A stretch of DNA of 64,000 bases from Lutibacter sp. A64 (GTDB taxonomy: Bacteria > Bacteroidota > Bacteroidia > Flavobacteriales > Flavobacteriaceae), in the NCBI RefSeq assembly GCF_022429565.1, contig NZ_CP092487.1, positions 2,560,001 to 2,624,000 on the forward strand, in the 5' to 3' direction. Numbering within the stretch: the stretch's first letter is position 1; the number at the start of each line of letters is the position of its first letter. Position numbers and translations under genes: made by a program. The notes under the pieces are model-generated. The model ran no database searches, was not told where the DNA came from, and was given only the letters and a program-made list of their open reading frames with translations. Positions 17,648 to 25,667 of this stretch are shown here, one piece after another.

Positions 17648-17655
17648 CAAAGGTA
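17648..17655 (-). promoter_or_regulatory. Candidate -7 element of map
   Basis: Minus strand reads TACCTTTG, a match to TAnnTTTG, 23 nt before the map ATG. Confidence 0.45.
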
Positions 17656-17789
17656 AATCAAAAAAAGAAAATATATCAACAGAGCTCGAAATATAAATAA
17701 ATTAAAGATTCATCAAAAAAAGTGATATTTAACAGTCTTTTTTTATTATATCCTTAGTAAATTTACAACATCACTTTTAAATATATATT

Positions 17790-19058
17790 ATGTATAAAGC
17801 AGTTTCAGCTGAAGAAGCAGTAAAAATTATAAAACCTAACAATCGAGTATATATTCAAGCAGCTGCATCAGCATCTCAATTATTAATTAATGCAATGTCG
17901 GCTAGACACGAAGAATTAAGAAATGTTGAAGTTTGCCATTTACATATTGAAGGAGATGCTCCGTATGCCAACCCAATTTATAAAGATAGCTTTCATGTAA
18001 ATTCGTTATTTATTGGCAAAAATGTACGTCATACTTTAAAAGCCGGAAATGGATCTTATACTCCCGTATTTTTAAGTGAAGTACCTAATTTATTTAAAAG
18101 AAATGTATTACCAGTTGATGTTGCGTTAATTCAAGTTTCAACACCAGACAAACACGGTTATTGTTCTTTAGGCGTCTCTGTTGAGGCTATTTTATCTGTA
18201 ATTGCCAACGCCAAACATGTTATTGCACATATAAACGATCAAATGCCAAGAGTTCATGGAGAAGGCTTAATTCATATTTCTGAAATAAACACATTTGTTG
18301 AACATAGCACTCCTATTCACGAATTTCATATGCCAACACCAACTAAAATTGAAAATAAAATAGGTGATTATATTGCAGAACTAATTGAAGATAGAAGTAC
18401 TTTACAAATGGGTATTGGTTCTATTCCAAATGCTGTATTACACCGTTTAGGAAACCACAAAGATTTAGGATTACATACCGAAATGTTTTCTGATGGTGTA
18501 ATTGACTTAATTTTAAAAGATGTTATAAACGGTAATTATAAAGGAATTAATGCAGGTAGAGCACTAACAACATTTTTAGGTGGCTCTAAACGTTTATACG
18601 ATTATGTTGACGACAATCCTTTTATTGAAATGAGATCTTGTGATTATACAAATAATATTTCAAACATTAGACAAAACCCTAAAATGGTTGCCATAAATTC
18701 AGCCATTGAAGTAGATTTAACAGGGCAAATTTGTGCTGACTCTATTGGTGCAGACATCTACTCTGGTGTGGGAGGACAAATGGATTTTATTAGAGGTGCT
18801 TCTTTAAGTGAAGGTGGAAAAGCAATTATTGCACTACCTTCAACAACCAATAAAGGTGTTAGTAGAATTGTTCCTTTTTTAAACAAAGGTGCAGGGGTAG
18901 TAACCACTAGAGCACACGCACAATACGTAGTAACCGAATACGGAGTTGCTAATTTATATGGTAAAACCATAAAACAACGTGTTGCAGAATTAGTGAAAAT
19001 TGCACATCCAGATTTTAGAGAAGACATGGAACGCACCTATTTTGAAGCTACAAAATAA
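17790..19058 (+). CDS. Acetyl-CoA hydrolase/transferase family protein
   Basis: A 422-aa member of the acetyl-CoA hydrolase / 4-hydroxybutyrate CoA-transferase family. The N-terminal half contains VLPVDVALIQVSTPDKHGYCSLG. The C-terminal half holds MGIGSIPNAVL (207-217), then HTEMFSDGVIDL, where Glu231 is the likely catalytic residue forming a glutamyl-CoA thioester, and finally GGQMDFIRGA and VVTEYGVANLYGK. It should move CoA between acyl groups (acetate, butyrate, succinate or hydroxybutyrate) or hydrolyse acetyl-CoA; the acyl specificity cannot be read. It is monocistronic between oppositely oriented neighbours. Confidence 0.9.
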   Translation: MYKAVSAEEAVKIIKPNNRVYIQAAASASQLLINAMSARHEELRNVEVCHLHIEGDAPYANPIYKDSFHVNSLFIGKNVRHTLKAGNGSYTPVFLSEVPNLFKRNVLPVDVALIQVSTPDKHGYCSLGVSVEAILSVIANAKHVIAHINDQMPRVHGEGLIHISEINTFVEHSTPIHEFHMPTPTKIENKIGDYIAELIEDRSTLQMGIGSIPNAVLHRLGNHKDLGLHTEMFSDGVIDLILKDVINGNYKGINAGRALTTFLGGSKRLYDYVDDNPFIEMRSCDYTNNISNIRQNPKMVAINSAIEVDLTGQICADSIGADIYSGVGGQMDFIRGASLSEGGKAIIALPSTTNKGVSRIVPFLNKGAGVVTTRAHAQYVVTEYGVANLYGKTIKQRVAELVKIAHPDFREDMERTYFEATK

Positions 19059-19077
19059 AATTAAACCAAATTTTAGT

Positions 19078-19139
19078 TATCTAAATTCGTTAACTTATTT
19101 AAACCAATACTATAGGTAATAAAAAAACGAATTTAGATA
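19078..19139. repeat. Long inverted repeat between convergent genes
   Basis: Perfect 13-bp arms (TATCTAAATTCGT at 19078-19090, ACGAATTTAGATA at 19127-19139) around a 36-nt loop, between the CoA-transferase and N-acetyltransferase 3' ends. A two-way terminator is the simplest reading; the loop is long for that. Confidence 0.5.
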
Positions 19140-19148
19140 TATAAAAAA

Positions 19149-19724
19149 TTATACTATTTTTTTTACGCTATTATTCTCTAATTGATATTTTTCACCACTT
19201 TCTATACAGGTTGCAAAACCTTGTTTATTAAACTCGAGTCTATGTCCATATTCACTAATCCAACCAATTTGACTTGAAGGGTTTCCAACTACCAAAGCAT
19301 AAGGAAGCACTTCTTTAGTAACAACTGCTCCAGCTCCAATAAAAGCGAATTCTCCAATATTATTACCACAAACAATTGTTGCATTTGCACCAATACTAGC
19401 TCCTTTTTTAACTATTGTTTGTTGATATTCTCCTCGTCTAATTATTGCACTTCTCGGATTAATTACATTGGTAAAAACCATTGAAGGCCCCAAAAAAACA
19501 TCATCTTCACATATTACACCTGAATAAATAGAAACATTATTTTGAACTTTTACATTTTTACCCAAAATTACATTTGGCGAAACCACAACATTCTGACCTA
19601 AATTACAATTTTTCCCAATTTTACAATTAGACATTATATGACTAAAATGCCAAATTTTGGTTCCAGCTCCTATTTCACAATCAGCATCAATTATTGCGGT
19701 TTCATGTACAAAATAATTATCCAT
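19149..19724 (-). CDS. Left-handed beta-helix N-acetyltransferase (WbpD/WlbB-like)
   Basis: A 191-aa hexapeptide-repeat acetyltransferase. The start at 19724 ([19 protein letters not shown]) lies 1 nt after the deoC stop; longer in-frame starts run into deoC and are not needed. Repeats of the I-G-x-x-x form run through residues about 10-165 ([36 protein letters not shown]). The arrangement [19 protein letters not shown] is typical of enzymes that N-acetylate 3-amino-3-deoxy-UDP-sugars for O-antigen or exopolysaccharide. The rest of such a pathway is not in the window. The tight link to deoC implies translational coupling. Confidence 0.82.
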   Translation of the reverse strand: MDNYFVHETAIIDADCEIGAGTKIWHFSHIMSNCKIGKNCNLGQNVVVSPNVILGKNVKVQNNVSIYSGVICEDDVFLGPSMVFTNVINPRSAIIRRGEYQQTIVKKGASIGANATIVCGNNIGEFAFIGAGAVVTKEVLPYALVVGNPSSQIGWISEYGHRLEFNKQGFATCIESGEKYQLENNSVKKIV

Positions 19725-19725
19725 A

Positions 19726-20469
19726 TTAATATCCTTCTTTAGCTGTTTTTCCTTCGGCAATTGCTTTTGCTGAAGACGTTCCAATACGTGTTACACCCAT
19801 TGTTACCATTTTTACAGCATCTTCATAATTACGCACACCACCTGCTGCTTTTGCTGGCAATGGTTTTGCATTTTCAACAATTAGTTCCATTGCTTCAAAG
19901 GTTGCTCCGTTAGGCTTACCTTCTTCTGTTTTAAAAAATCCTGTAGACGATTTTACAAATACATTTTTAGCATTCTCTTCTCCAAAATTTTCTAAAACCA
20001 TATCGCGTATTAATTGTGTTAACGCTATTATTTCTTCATTTGTTAGGGCTGCAATTTCAATAATCCATTTAGCAACTTTATTATTATCAAGTGCTAATTT
20101 AGTTCCTTTAAAAACTTCAGCTTTTACCAAATTTATTTTCTCTTCTTTAAACGCCGTATAATTAACTACATAATCTAACTCATCAACATTAGCTTCTATC
20201 GCTTTTTGCGCTTCTGCCAATTTATCGTTTGTACTATATGTTCCTTCATGAAACCCAATTACAGTACCAATTAATACTTCTGAATTAGCTTCTTTTACCA
20301 TATTTTTTGCCATTGCAACAAATTCTGGACGAATCATAGCTAATTTAAAGTTGTTTTCAATAGCTTCATTCACCAAATCAATTACATTTTGTTTGGTTGC
20401 TTCTTCTGTAATATTAGCTTGTTCGGCTTTTTTTAAATATGTGGAATCTAAATATTGATTGATATTCAT
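19726..20469 (-). CDS. deoC: Deoxyribose-phosphate aldolase
   Basis: DeoC (247 aa) splits 2-deoxyribose-5-phosphate into glyceraldehyde-3-phosphate and acetaldehyde, feeding nucleoside sugars into glycolysis. The Schiff-base Lys is Lys173 in [10 protein letters not shown], and the second active-site Lys is Lys207 in [15 protein letters not shown] (97-104) corresponds to the 'EIDMVIN' strand with the proton-relay Asp. A good -7 element lies 28 nt upstream. No other nucleoside genes are adjacent. Identification is secure. Confidence 0.95.
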   Translation of the reverse strand: MNINQYLDSTYLKKAEQANITEEATKQNVIDLVNEAIENNFKLAMIRPEFVAMAKNMVKEANSEVLIGTVIGFHEGTYSTNDKLAEAQKAIEANVDELDYVVNYTAFKEEKINLVKAEVFKGTKLALDNNKVAKWIIEIAALTNEEIIALTQLIRDMVLENFGEENAKNVFVKSSTGFFKTEEGKPNGATFEAMELIVENAKPLPAKAAGGVRNYEDAVKMVTMGVTRIGTSSAKAIAEGKTAKEGY

Positions 20470-20496
20470 TCTATTATAATTTATTTATTCTGATAA

Positions 20497-20504
20497 CAAA
20501 TATA
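20497..20504 (-). promoter_or_regulatory. Candidate -7 element of deoC
   Basis: Minus strand reads TATATTTG (TAnnTTTG), 27 nt before the deoC ATG. Confidence 0.45.
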
Positions 20505-20523
20505 GTTTTTTATAAAGCGAAGA

Positions 20524-20550
20524 CCATAAAAAAACCCTGCTATTGCAGGA
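20524..20550 (-). terminator. Terminator after the first TonB gene
   Basis: Minus strand: CCTGC-AATA-GCAGG stem followed by GTTTTTTT, 24 nt after the stop of the gene ending at 20574. Confidence 0.75.
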
Positions 20551-20573
20551 TTTAAATTTAAAAGTTGCAATAA

Positions 20574-21305
20574 CTATTCAATTTTAAAAACTATTGGCAA
20601 TCCATAACTTACAGTTACAGGTCTACCCCTTTGTTTTCCTGGTGTCATTACTGGCAATGAACCAATAATTTTTACAGCTTCTTCTTGTAGTTTTTTATGA
20701 GGAGCTCTGGCTTGAATATTTGTAACTTTACCATTTCTGTCAATTTTAAACATTACAAATATCCGTTGAATACTCCCAGGTTGTAATCCTAAATCTGTTG
20801 CAATTGCAGGGTCAAAATTCTTCATTACAAATTGTGAAATTTTTTCAGAAAAACAATCTCTAAGCTCTTGTTTATTACCTGTACAACCAGGATAAATTGG
20901 AACATCTTCTATTACCACAAAAGCAACATCTTCAACCATTACTTCTTCTTCTTCAACATCTACAATATCTTTACTAACATCTACAATAACAGCTTCTGTC
21001 TCGTCGGTTTCTGTACTTTCAATTACAGTTTCTTCAATATCTATTTCATCTTCAACTTTTATTATTTTTTCTGGAATAGCAGTTTTTGGAGCAGGTGCTG
21101 TTTGTACTTCCATTGGCTTAATTTCAACCAATACTTCATCATCGTCTTTACTTACAATTAATGCCGATATCTCTTTTATTGGACGTGGATACGATCTCAT
21201 TTGAATAAATTCATACACTATAAAAAGTGCTAAAACAAAACCTAATAACATTAAAATTCGAGAATAATTTTCGAGGGCGGCATTTGGATATTTTTTAATT
21301 TCCAT
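20574..21305 (-). CDS. TonB-like energy transducer (paralogue 1)
   Basis: A 243-aa protein with one N-terminal membrane helix (about 17-33), a periplasmic linker rich in Glu, Val and Asp (about 55-130) rather than the Pro-rich linker of classical TonB, and a C-terminal TonB domain (about 160-243: RIFVMFKIDRNGKVTNIQAR, then PVMTPGKQRGRPVTVSYGLPIVF). Two Cys bracket a conserved segment before the domain (VPIYPGC141, LRDC151), as in many Bacteroidota TonBs. It should carry proton-motive energy to TonB-dependent receptors. It is closely related to the gene at 21682, with a 376-bp gap between, implying a tandem duplication. Confidence 0.9.
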   Translation of the reverse strand: MEIKKYPNAALENYSRILMLLGFVLALFIVYEFIQMRSYPRPIKEISALIVSKDDDEVLVEIKPMEVQTAPAPKTAIPEKIIKVEDEIDIEETVIESTETDETEAVIVDVSKDIVDVEEEEVMVEDVAFVVIEDVPIYPGCTGNKQELRDCFSEKISQFVMKNFDPAIATDLGLQPGSIQRIFVMFKIDRNGKVTNIQARAPHKKLQEEAVKIIGSLPVMTPGKQRGRPVTVSYGLPIVFKIE

Positions 21306-21681
21306 AATTACCTTTTTTAAATTTATAAAAAACTAAACTTAAACTGTTTAAAACAGCTAACAATTTATAATGCAAGAAACTGCAATTATAATATTTTGTA
21401 AACTTGAAGTCTCTTACAAGATTAATTTCATATTAAATTTACGAAAAAACCTACTTAAAAACAAGTATTTACACCTAAATTAAAAACTTAAATTTCGTTC
21501 TAAAAATAGCAAGTTTTTAGTTTTTTTTAAATCTATAAATAATACTTACAAACGTTATTACGAAGAGGAAAACCATACAGTAATCTCATTGTTTAGCTCC
21601 TTTAAATTCAATTTTAATTATTAAAGCTACAAACTACTTTACTCCATTAAATTCCGTTCGCAATAACGTGCATGTTAACTT
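21306..21681. repeat. 376-bp intergenic region with an inverted-repeat relic
   Basis: No gene is seen. The right part, 21553-21668, is bounded by CGTTATTACGAA and TTCGCAATAACG (11 of 12 pair). The left arm continues as GAAGAGGAAAACC, then CAGTAATCTCATTG. This resembles a decayed copy of the 'CGTCATTGCGAGGAGG...GCAATCTCATTG' repeat found between genes in many bacteria. The left part (21306-21550) is AT-rich with no clear signal and must hold the promoter of paralogue 1. Confidence 0.5.
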
Positions 21682-22404
21682 CTACTGGACTTTAAAAACA
21701 ATTGGCATTGAATACCTAACTTTTACAGGTGTTCCTTGCTGTTTTCCAGGCTCCATTTTTGGCAATAACTTTATTACTCTAATCGCTTCTTCTTGCAATC
21801 TTTTATGAGGTGCTCTTGCCTGAATATCAACAACATTTCCGTTTGTATCGATTTTAAATAGTGTAAAAATTCTTTGAACTCCAGGAGTTAATCCTAATTC
21901 TTCAGCCAAACCAGCATTAAACTTTCTGTTAATGTAATTGTTTATTTGTTTCGAAAAACATGCTTTAAGTTCTTCTTTTGTCCCCTTGCACCCAGGAAAT
22001 AATGGAGCTTCTTCTAACATTACATAATCTACCTCATCTTTTGGATCGAATTCTTCATCTAGCTTTACATCTACCATTTTAGAAATATCAACTGGAGCAT
22101 CAACATCTGGTACTTCAATTAAAGTTTCAACAACATCAACATCGTCTTTTACTTGATCTATAACATCAATAATAACCTTTTTTGGAGGCTGTTCTTTAAC
22201 TTTTGGCTTTTCAAACTTAATATCAACCAACTGTTCACTTGCATCTATCAATTGCCTATCTTGCCCTGATAATATTGTAATTTGACTGTCCGTTGTTTTG
22301 TTTTGAATTAATAAATACGCAATAAAAAGCGATAATACTAAGCCTAATTGTGCAAATAATTTACTGTAATTCTCTAAATTTGCTTTTGGGTGTTTTTTAA
22401 TCAT
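21682..22404 (-). CDS. TonB-like energy transducer (paralogue 2)
   Basis: A 240-aa paralogue of the gene at 20574, with the same plan: membrane helix (about 17-34), acidic linker with a short PPKK stretch (73-76), a two-Cys segment (APLFPGC139, LKAC149) and a TonB C-terminal domain (RIFTLFKIDTNGNVVDIQAR, then PKMEPGKQQGTPVKVRY). The shared LENYSK(R) start and PHKRLQEEA block show a common origin, while the linkers differ strongly. The two may serve different receptors. A terminator-like hairpin at 22543 separates it from the lipoprotein gene upstream. Confidence 0.9.
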   Translation of the reverse strand: MIKKHPKANLENYSKLFAQLGLVLSLFIAYLLIQNKTTDSQITILSGQDRQLIDASEQLVDIKFEKPKVKEQPPKKVIIDVIDQVKDDVDVVETLIEVPDVDAPVDISKMVDVKLDEEFDPKDEVDYVMLEEAPLFPGCKGTKEELKACFSKQINNYINRKFNAGLAEELGLTPGVQRIFTLFKIDTNGNVVDIQARAPHKRLQEEAIRVIKLLPKMEPGKQQGTPVKVRYSMPIVFKVQ

Positions 22405-22542
22405 AATTTATAGGTTTTATATATCCTTTTAGTTACTTGTACTTTAAATGAATCTTATTGAGTGGAATTGAGAAGATTCACCTTTGTGCAAAAACTCTAG
22501 GATAAATGTTAAAATTATGTTAAAGCAAAAAACATACCAAAA

Positions 22543-22571
22543 AAGAAGCTGTCCTATTTGGACAGCTTCTT
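22543..22571 (-). terminator. Terminator after lipoprotein paralogue B
   Basis: A perfect 12-bp stem (AAGAAGCTGTCC / GGACAGCTTCTT) with a 5-nt loop, about 45 nt after the stop at 22617; the minus strand then runs TTTTTGG. Confidence 0.75.
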
Positions 22572-22616
22572 ATAAAGTAATTAACCTATTTTTTACTTTC
22601 CTTTAATTGCAATAAT

Positions 22617-23660
22617 TTATGGTAAATTGTTTATTAAATTTTCTAAATCTGGTTGGCTAATTGGACTTAAGTCTGTTATTACTTCTATATGATTATCAAC
22701 AATTGTATTAGCTTGAATTTTATAATAAACTTGTCCTTCAATTTCTGTAACCATAATAATATGCACCTCTAAACCAATTGGAATTGCTCCATAATGCTCT
22801 TTAAATACTTCTTCATTTTCATCCCAAATATCCATTCTTGCTATTGCAGTATCTTCACCATCATAATAAAGATATACAGCACAATTATCTCCGTTATACC
22901 CTTCTGGAACTTCTATAAAAAGTTGCGTTTTAGGTCCCGTAAAACTATACCATCTATCTAAGTTTGACCAACCAAAATCACCTAACTCAAAGTTATAAGT
23001 TACCATATAACCTGCAGTTCCTTCTACTTCTTTAAACGCTACATTGTCTTGTATTCCATCATTATCTTCATCTGCTTCTACCCAATCTTCTGTGCTTTCT
23101 AGAGTTGCTCCAGCTTTAAATACTTTCATATCCCAATCAACATCTGCAGGCGCTACATCTCTACTAGTAATAACAGCCATTTCTAATAATTCTAAATCAT
23201 TTGCCCCTTGTTTTGCACCAACAAAAAACTGTCCAGCCGATTTTAAAGCTTCTTTGTCTCCATTTGGTTTTTCGCCCAATGTTGTACGGTTTTTAAGTAC
23301 CATAGAGGCTTTATCGTAAATTTCTATTAACTGTACAGTTACATTTCCAGTAACTGGACTTCCATTAATTCCAAAAGAATTTGGGGAAAAATTTACTTTT
23401 GTACCTTCAGAACCTGTAATTACTCCACCTGCTGAAGCATCTATTGTAAATTCTTCAACAGTATTGATTCTGTTATCTTGAAATCTTTCGTTTAAAGCAA
23501 TTCCGTCTGGTTGTGGTTGTATAGTTACATCTTCAATATCTGGATCTGAAATACAACTAGTAAAAGTTGCTATTAATGATAAACTTAATACTCCTTTTAA
23601 AATACTGCTCACTACTTTACTATTTTTTAAGTTTGTGATGTTTAATTTTTGTGTCTTCAT
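22617..23660 (-). CDS. Exported lipoprotein, sigma-linked paralogue B, function unknown
   Basis: A 347-aa lipoprotein. The N-terminus is long (about 20 polar residues), then comes a signal helix with lipobox FTSC (Cys36). Residues about 70-125 (GGVITGSEGTKVNFSPNSFG, then PVTGNVTVQLIEIYDKASMVL) resemble the ZU5-like beta modules common in Bacteroidota envelope proteins. The rest is acidic, with DEDNDGIQDN (about 197-206), a calcium-binding-like Asp loop. The first 45 residues are nearly identical to the neighbouring paralogue at 23912, so the pair arose by tandem duplication. Both share an upstream GGGGTAACAA / GATAT motif. Its ligand is unknown. Confidence 0.85.
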   Translation of the reverse strand: MKTQKLNITNLKNSKVVSSILKGVLSLSLIATFTSCISDPDIEDVTIQPQPDGIALNERFQDNRINTVEEFTIDASAGGVITGSEGTKVNFSPNSFGINGSPVTGNVTVQLIEIYDKASMVLKNRTTLGEKPNGDKEALKSAGQFFVGAKQGANDLELLEMAVITSRDVAPADVDWDMKVFKAGATLESTEDWVEADEDNDGIQDNVAFKEVEGTAGYMVTYNFELGDFGWSNLDRWYSFTGPKTQLFIEVPEGYNGDNCAVYLYYDGEDTAIARMDIWDENEEVFKEHYGAIPIGLEVHIIMVTEIEGQVYYKIQANTIVDNHIEVITDLSPISQPDLENLINNLP

Positions 23661-23702
23661 AATATTTTTGTTTTTATTGTTTCTAATTTGTTTTACACTT
23701 AT

Positions 23703-23731
23703 ATATCAACACAGTTAAAAATTGTTACCCC
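23703..23731 (-). promoter_or_regulatory. Putative ECF-sigma promoter of lipoprotein paralogue B
   Basis: Minus strand: GGGGTAACAA (23731-23722), 14 nt, then GATAT (23707-23703), 42 nt before the ATG. The same pair of blocks precedes the paralogue at 24967, while the bases between differ. The 'GTAACA' block has the AAC core usual for ECF -35 elements. Confidence 0.5.
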
Positions 23732-23841
23732 CTTTTTTTTTAAAAAAGCAATTTCTTTTTAAACCAATAATTGTATGAAATTTATAAACCTTACAATTTC
23801 AATAAAAAAACAAAGAAAGGCTCCCTATTTAAAGCATAAAA

Positions 23842-23867
23842 AAAGGCTATCATTTTTGATAGCCTTT
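23842..23867 (-). terminator. Terminator after lipoprotein paralogue A
   Basis: A perfect 11-bp stem (AAAGGCTATCA / TGATAGCCTTT) with a TTTT loop and a T run on the minus strand, 45 nt after the stop at 23912. Confidence 0.8.
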
Positions 23868-23911
23868 CCCAGTTATTAACCTATTTCTAACTGTTCGCAA
23901 TTGTAATATTT

Positions 23912-24967
23912 TTAAGGTAATCCGTTAATTAAACTTTCTAAAGCTGGTTGTGTAATTGGTGTTAATCCTGAAATTACTTCAATATGATCTTCAACTACAG
24001 TTGTTCCTTGAATTGCATAATTTAATACTCCATCTATTTCTGCAACCATAATAATATGTACTTCTTGTCCTACTGGAATTAAACCATAATGTTCTGTAAA
24101 CATTTCTAATTCTGTATTATACACATCCATTCTTGCTAAAGCTGTTGGCTCTCCATCATAAGACAAATAAAGGGCACAATTATCTTGATTAAATTCAGCT
24201 GGCACGTCTATAAAAATTTCAGTAGTTGCACCGGCAAAATTGTACCATCTATCAAGGTTCGTCCATCCAAAATCTCCAATATCATAATTATATGTTGCAA
24301 ATACACCATCTGCACCTTGTGCATCTCTAATTTGAGCATCGTCTTGTTCACCATCGTTATCTTCATCTGCTTCTACCCAATCACAAGTAGCATCTATTCC
24401 ATCACAATCATCATCTGGACCGGTTCTAAAAATTTTCATACCACCATCTAAATCTGCAAAATCTACAGGACGACTTTCAACACTTGCCATTGCTAATAAT
24501 TCTAACTCATTAGCTCCTTGTATTGCGTTAATAAAAAACTGACCAGCAGATTTTAAAGCTTCTTTATCTCCGTTTGCTTTTTCACCTAACGTTGTACGAT
24601 TTTTAAGAACCATCCCTGCTTTGTCATAAATTTCTATTAATTGAATAATTACTTGACCTGTAACAGGTGTTCCATTTATTCCAAAAGAATTTGGTTGAAA
24701 AGTTACATTTGTTCCTTGCGACCCATTAATAACTCCACCTGTTGCAGCATCTAAAGTAAATTCTTCTAAATCATTAACTCTATTGTATAAAAATCTATCG
24801 CTTAATGCAATTCCATCTGGTTGTGGTTGTATTTCATCTTCAATATCCGGATCAGAAATACAACTTGTAAATGTTGCTATTAAAGATAAACTTAATACTC
24901 CTTTTAAAATACTACTCACTACTTTACTATTTTTTAAGCTTGTGATATTTAATTTTTGTGTCTTCAT
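23912..24967 (-). CDS. Exported lipoprotein, sigma-linked paralogue A, function unknown
   Basis: A 351-aa paralogue of the gene at 22617. It shares the same long signal region with FTSC (Cys36), the same ZU5-like module (GGVINGSQGTNVTFQPNSFG, PVTGQVIIQLIEIYDKAGMVL) and the conserved block GDKEALKSAGQFF. It differs in the middle, where an extra Asp-rich loop appears (GPDDDCDGIDATCDW, about 186-200) with two Cys, followed by EADEDNDGEQDD. These loops suggest calcium binding. The gene is divergent from the sigma factor at 25085 across a 117-bp gap that carries the putative sigma-dependent promoter. Function is unknown. Confidence 0.85.
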   Translation of the reverse strand: MKTQKLNITSLKNSKVVSSILKGVLSLSLIATFTSCISDPDIEDEIQPQPDGIALSDRFLYNRVNDLEEFTLDAATGGVINGSQGTNVTFQPNSFGINGTPVTGQVIIQLIEIYDKAGMVLKNRTTLGEKANGDKEALKSAGQFFINAIQGANELELLAMASVESRPVDFADLDGGMKIFRTGPDDDCDGIDATCDWVEADEDNDGEQDDAQIRDAQGADGVFATYNYDIGDFGWTNLDRWYNFAGATTEIFIDVPAEFNQDNCALYLSYDGEPTALARMDVYNTELEMFTEHYGLIPVGQEVHIIMVAEIDGVLNYAIQGTTVVEDHIEVISGLTPITQPALESLINGLP

Positions 24968-25010
24968 AATATTTTTGCTTTTATTAGTTTTTAATTTGTG
25001 TTACACTAAC

Positions 25011-25040
25011 ATATCATCACTCTTAAAGTTTTGTTACCCC
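25011..25040 (-). promoter_or_regulatory. Putative ECF-sigma promoter of lipoprotein paralogue A
   Basis: Minus strand: GGGGTAACAA (25040-25031), 15 nt, then GATAT (25015-25011), 43 nt before the ATG at 24967. It matches the motif ahead of paralogue B in sequence and distance. It lies in the gap shared with the divergent sigma gene. Confidence 0.5.
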
Positions 25041-25084
25041 TTTTCTGAAAAAAAATTATAAATTAGCATATCTAACTAATCCAA

Positions 25085-25666
25085 ATGAATCAAAAACCAC
25101 ACGCAGATCATATATATATAGAAGCTTTGTTGAAGAACGACAGTAGAGTGCTTTCTAAACTTTATGAGAAATTTTCACATAAAATAGTAGCTTACGTGAG
25201 AAAAAACAGTGGAAATGCTAATGATGCTCAAGATATTATTCAAGAAACATTGGTTACTATTTATCACCAAGCAAAAGAAAAAAACTTCATACTTACATGT
25301 CCCTTTGATGCTTACTTTTATTTATTGTGCAAAAGAAGGTGGTTAAATGAACTTAAAAAAAGAGGAAATAATAGGGTAACAATTTTAGAAGATGAAGCAT
25401 CTATTAAAGACGAGCACGAACAACAAGTTGAAGAAACTGAATTATTTGAACAACAAAACCAGCTTTTTGAATCAAAATTTAAAGAATTAGGGGCTAAATG
25501 TCAAGAATTACTAAAAGCTACATTCAAAATAAAGTCGATGGAAAAAGTTGCTGAATTTTTAGGAGTAACCTATGGTTATGCTCGTAAAAAGAAATCGCAA
25601 TGCATGGGTAAATTAACCCAACTTGTAAAAAATTCAAATGAATTTCAACATCTAAAAGGCTTTTAA
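25085..25666 (+). CDS. ECF-type RNA polymerase sigma factor
   Basis: A 193-aa sigma-70-family protein. Region 2 contains NANDAQDIIQETLVTIY (about 42-58) and then CPFDAYFYLLCKRRWLNELKKR (about 72-94). Region 4 is the C-terminal helix-turn-helix (MEKVAEFLGVTYGYARKKKSQC, about 154-175). Regions 1 and 3 are absent, as in ECF sigmas. The next gene starts 1 nt after its stop and encodes a membrane protein of anti-sigma layout. The divergent lipoprotein gene and its duplicate carry a common promoter-like motif, so they are the best candidates for its regulon. Confidence 0.9.
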   Translation: MNQKPHADHIYIEALLKNDSRVLSKLYEKFSHKIVAYVRKNSGNANDAQDIIQETLVTIYHQAKEKNFILTCPFDAYFYLLCKRRWLNELKKRGNNRVTILEDEASIKDEHEQQVEETELFEQQNQLFESKFKELGAKCQELLKATFKIKSMEKVAEFLGVTYGYARKKKSQCMGKLTQLVKNSNEFQHLKGF

Positions 25667-25667
25667 A

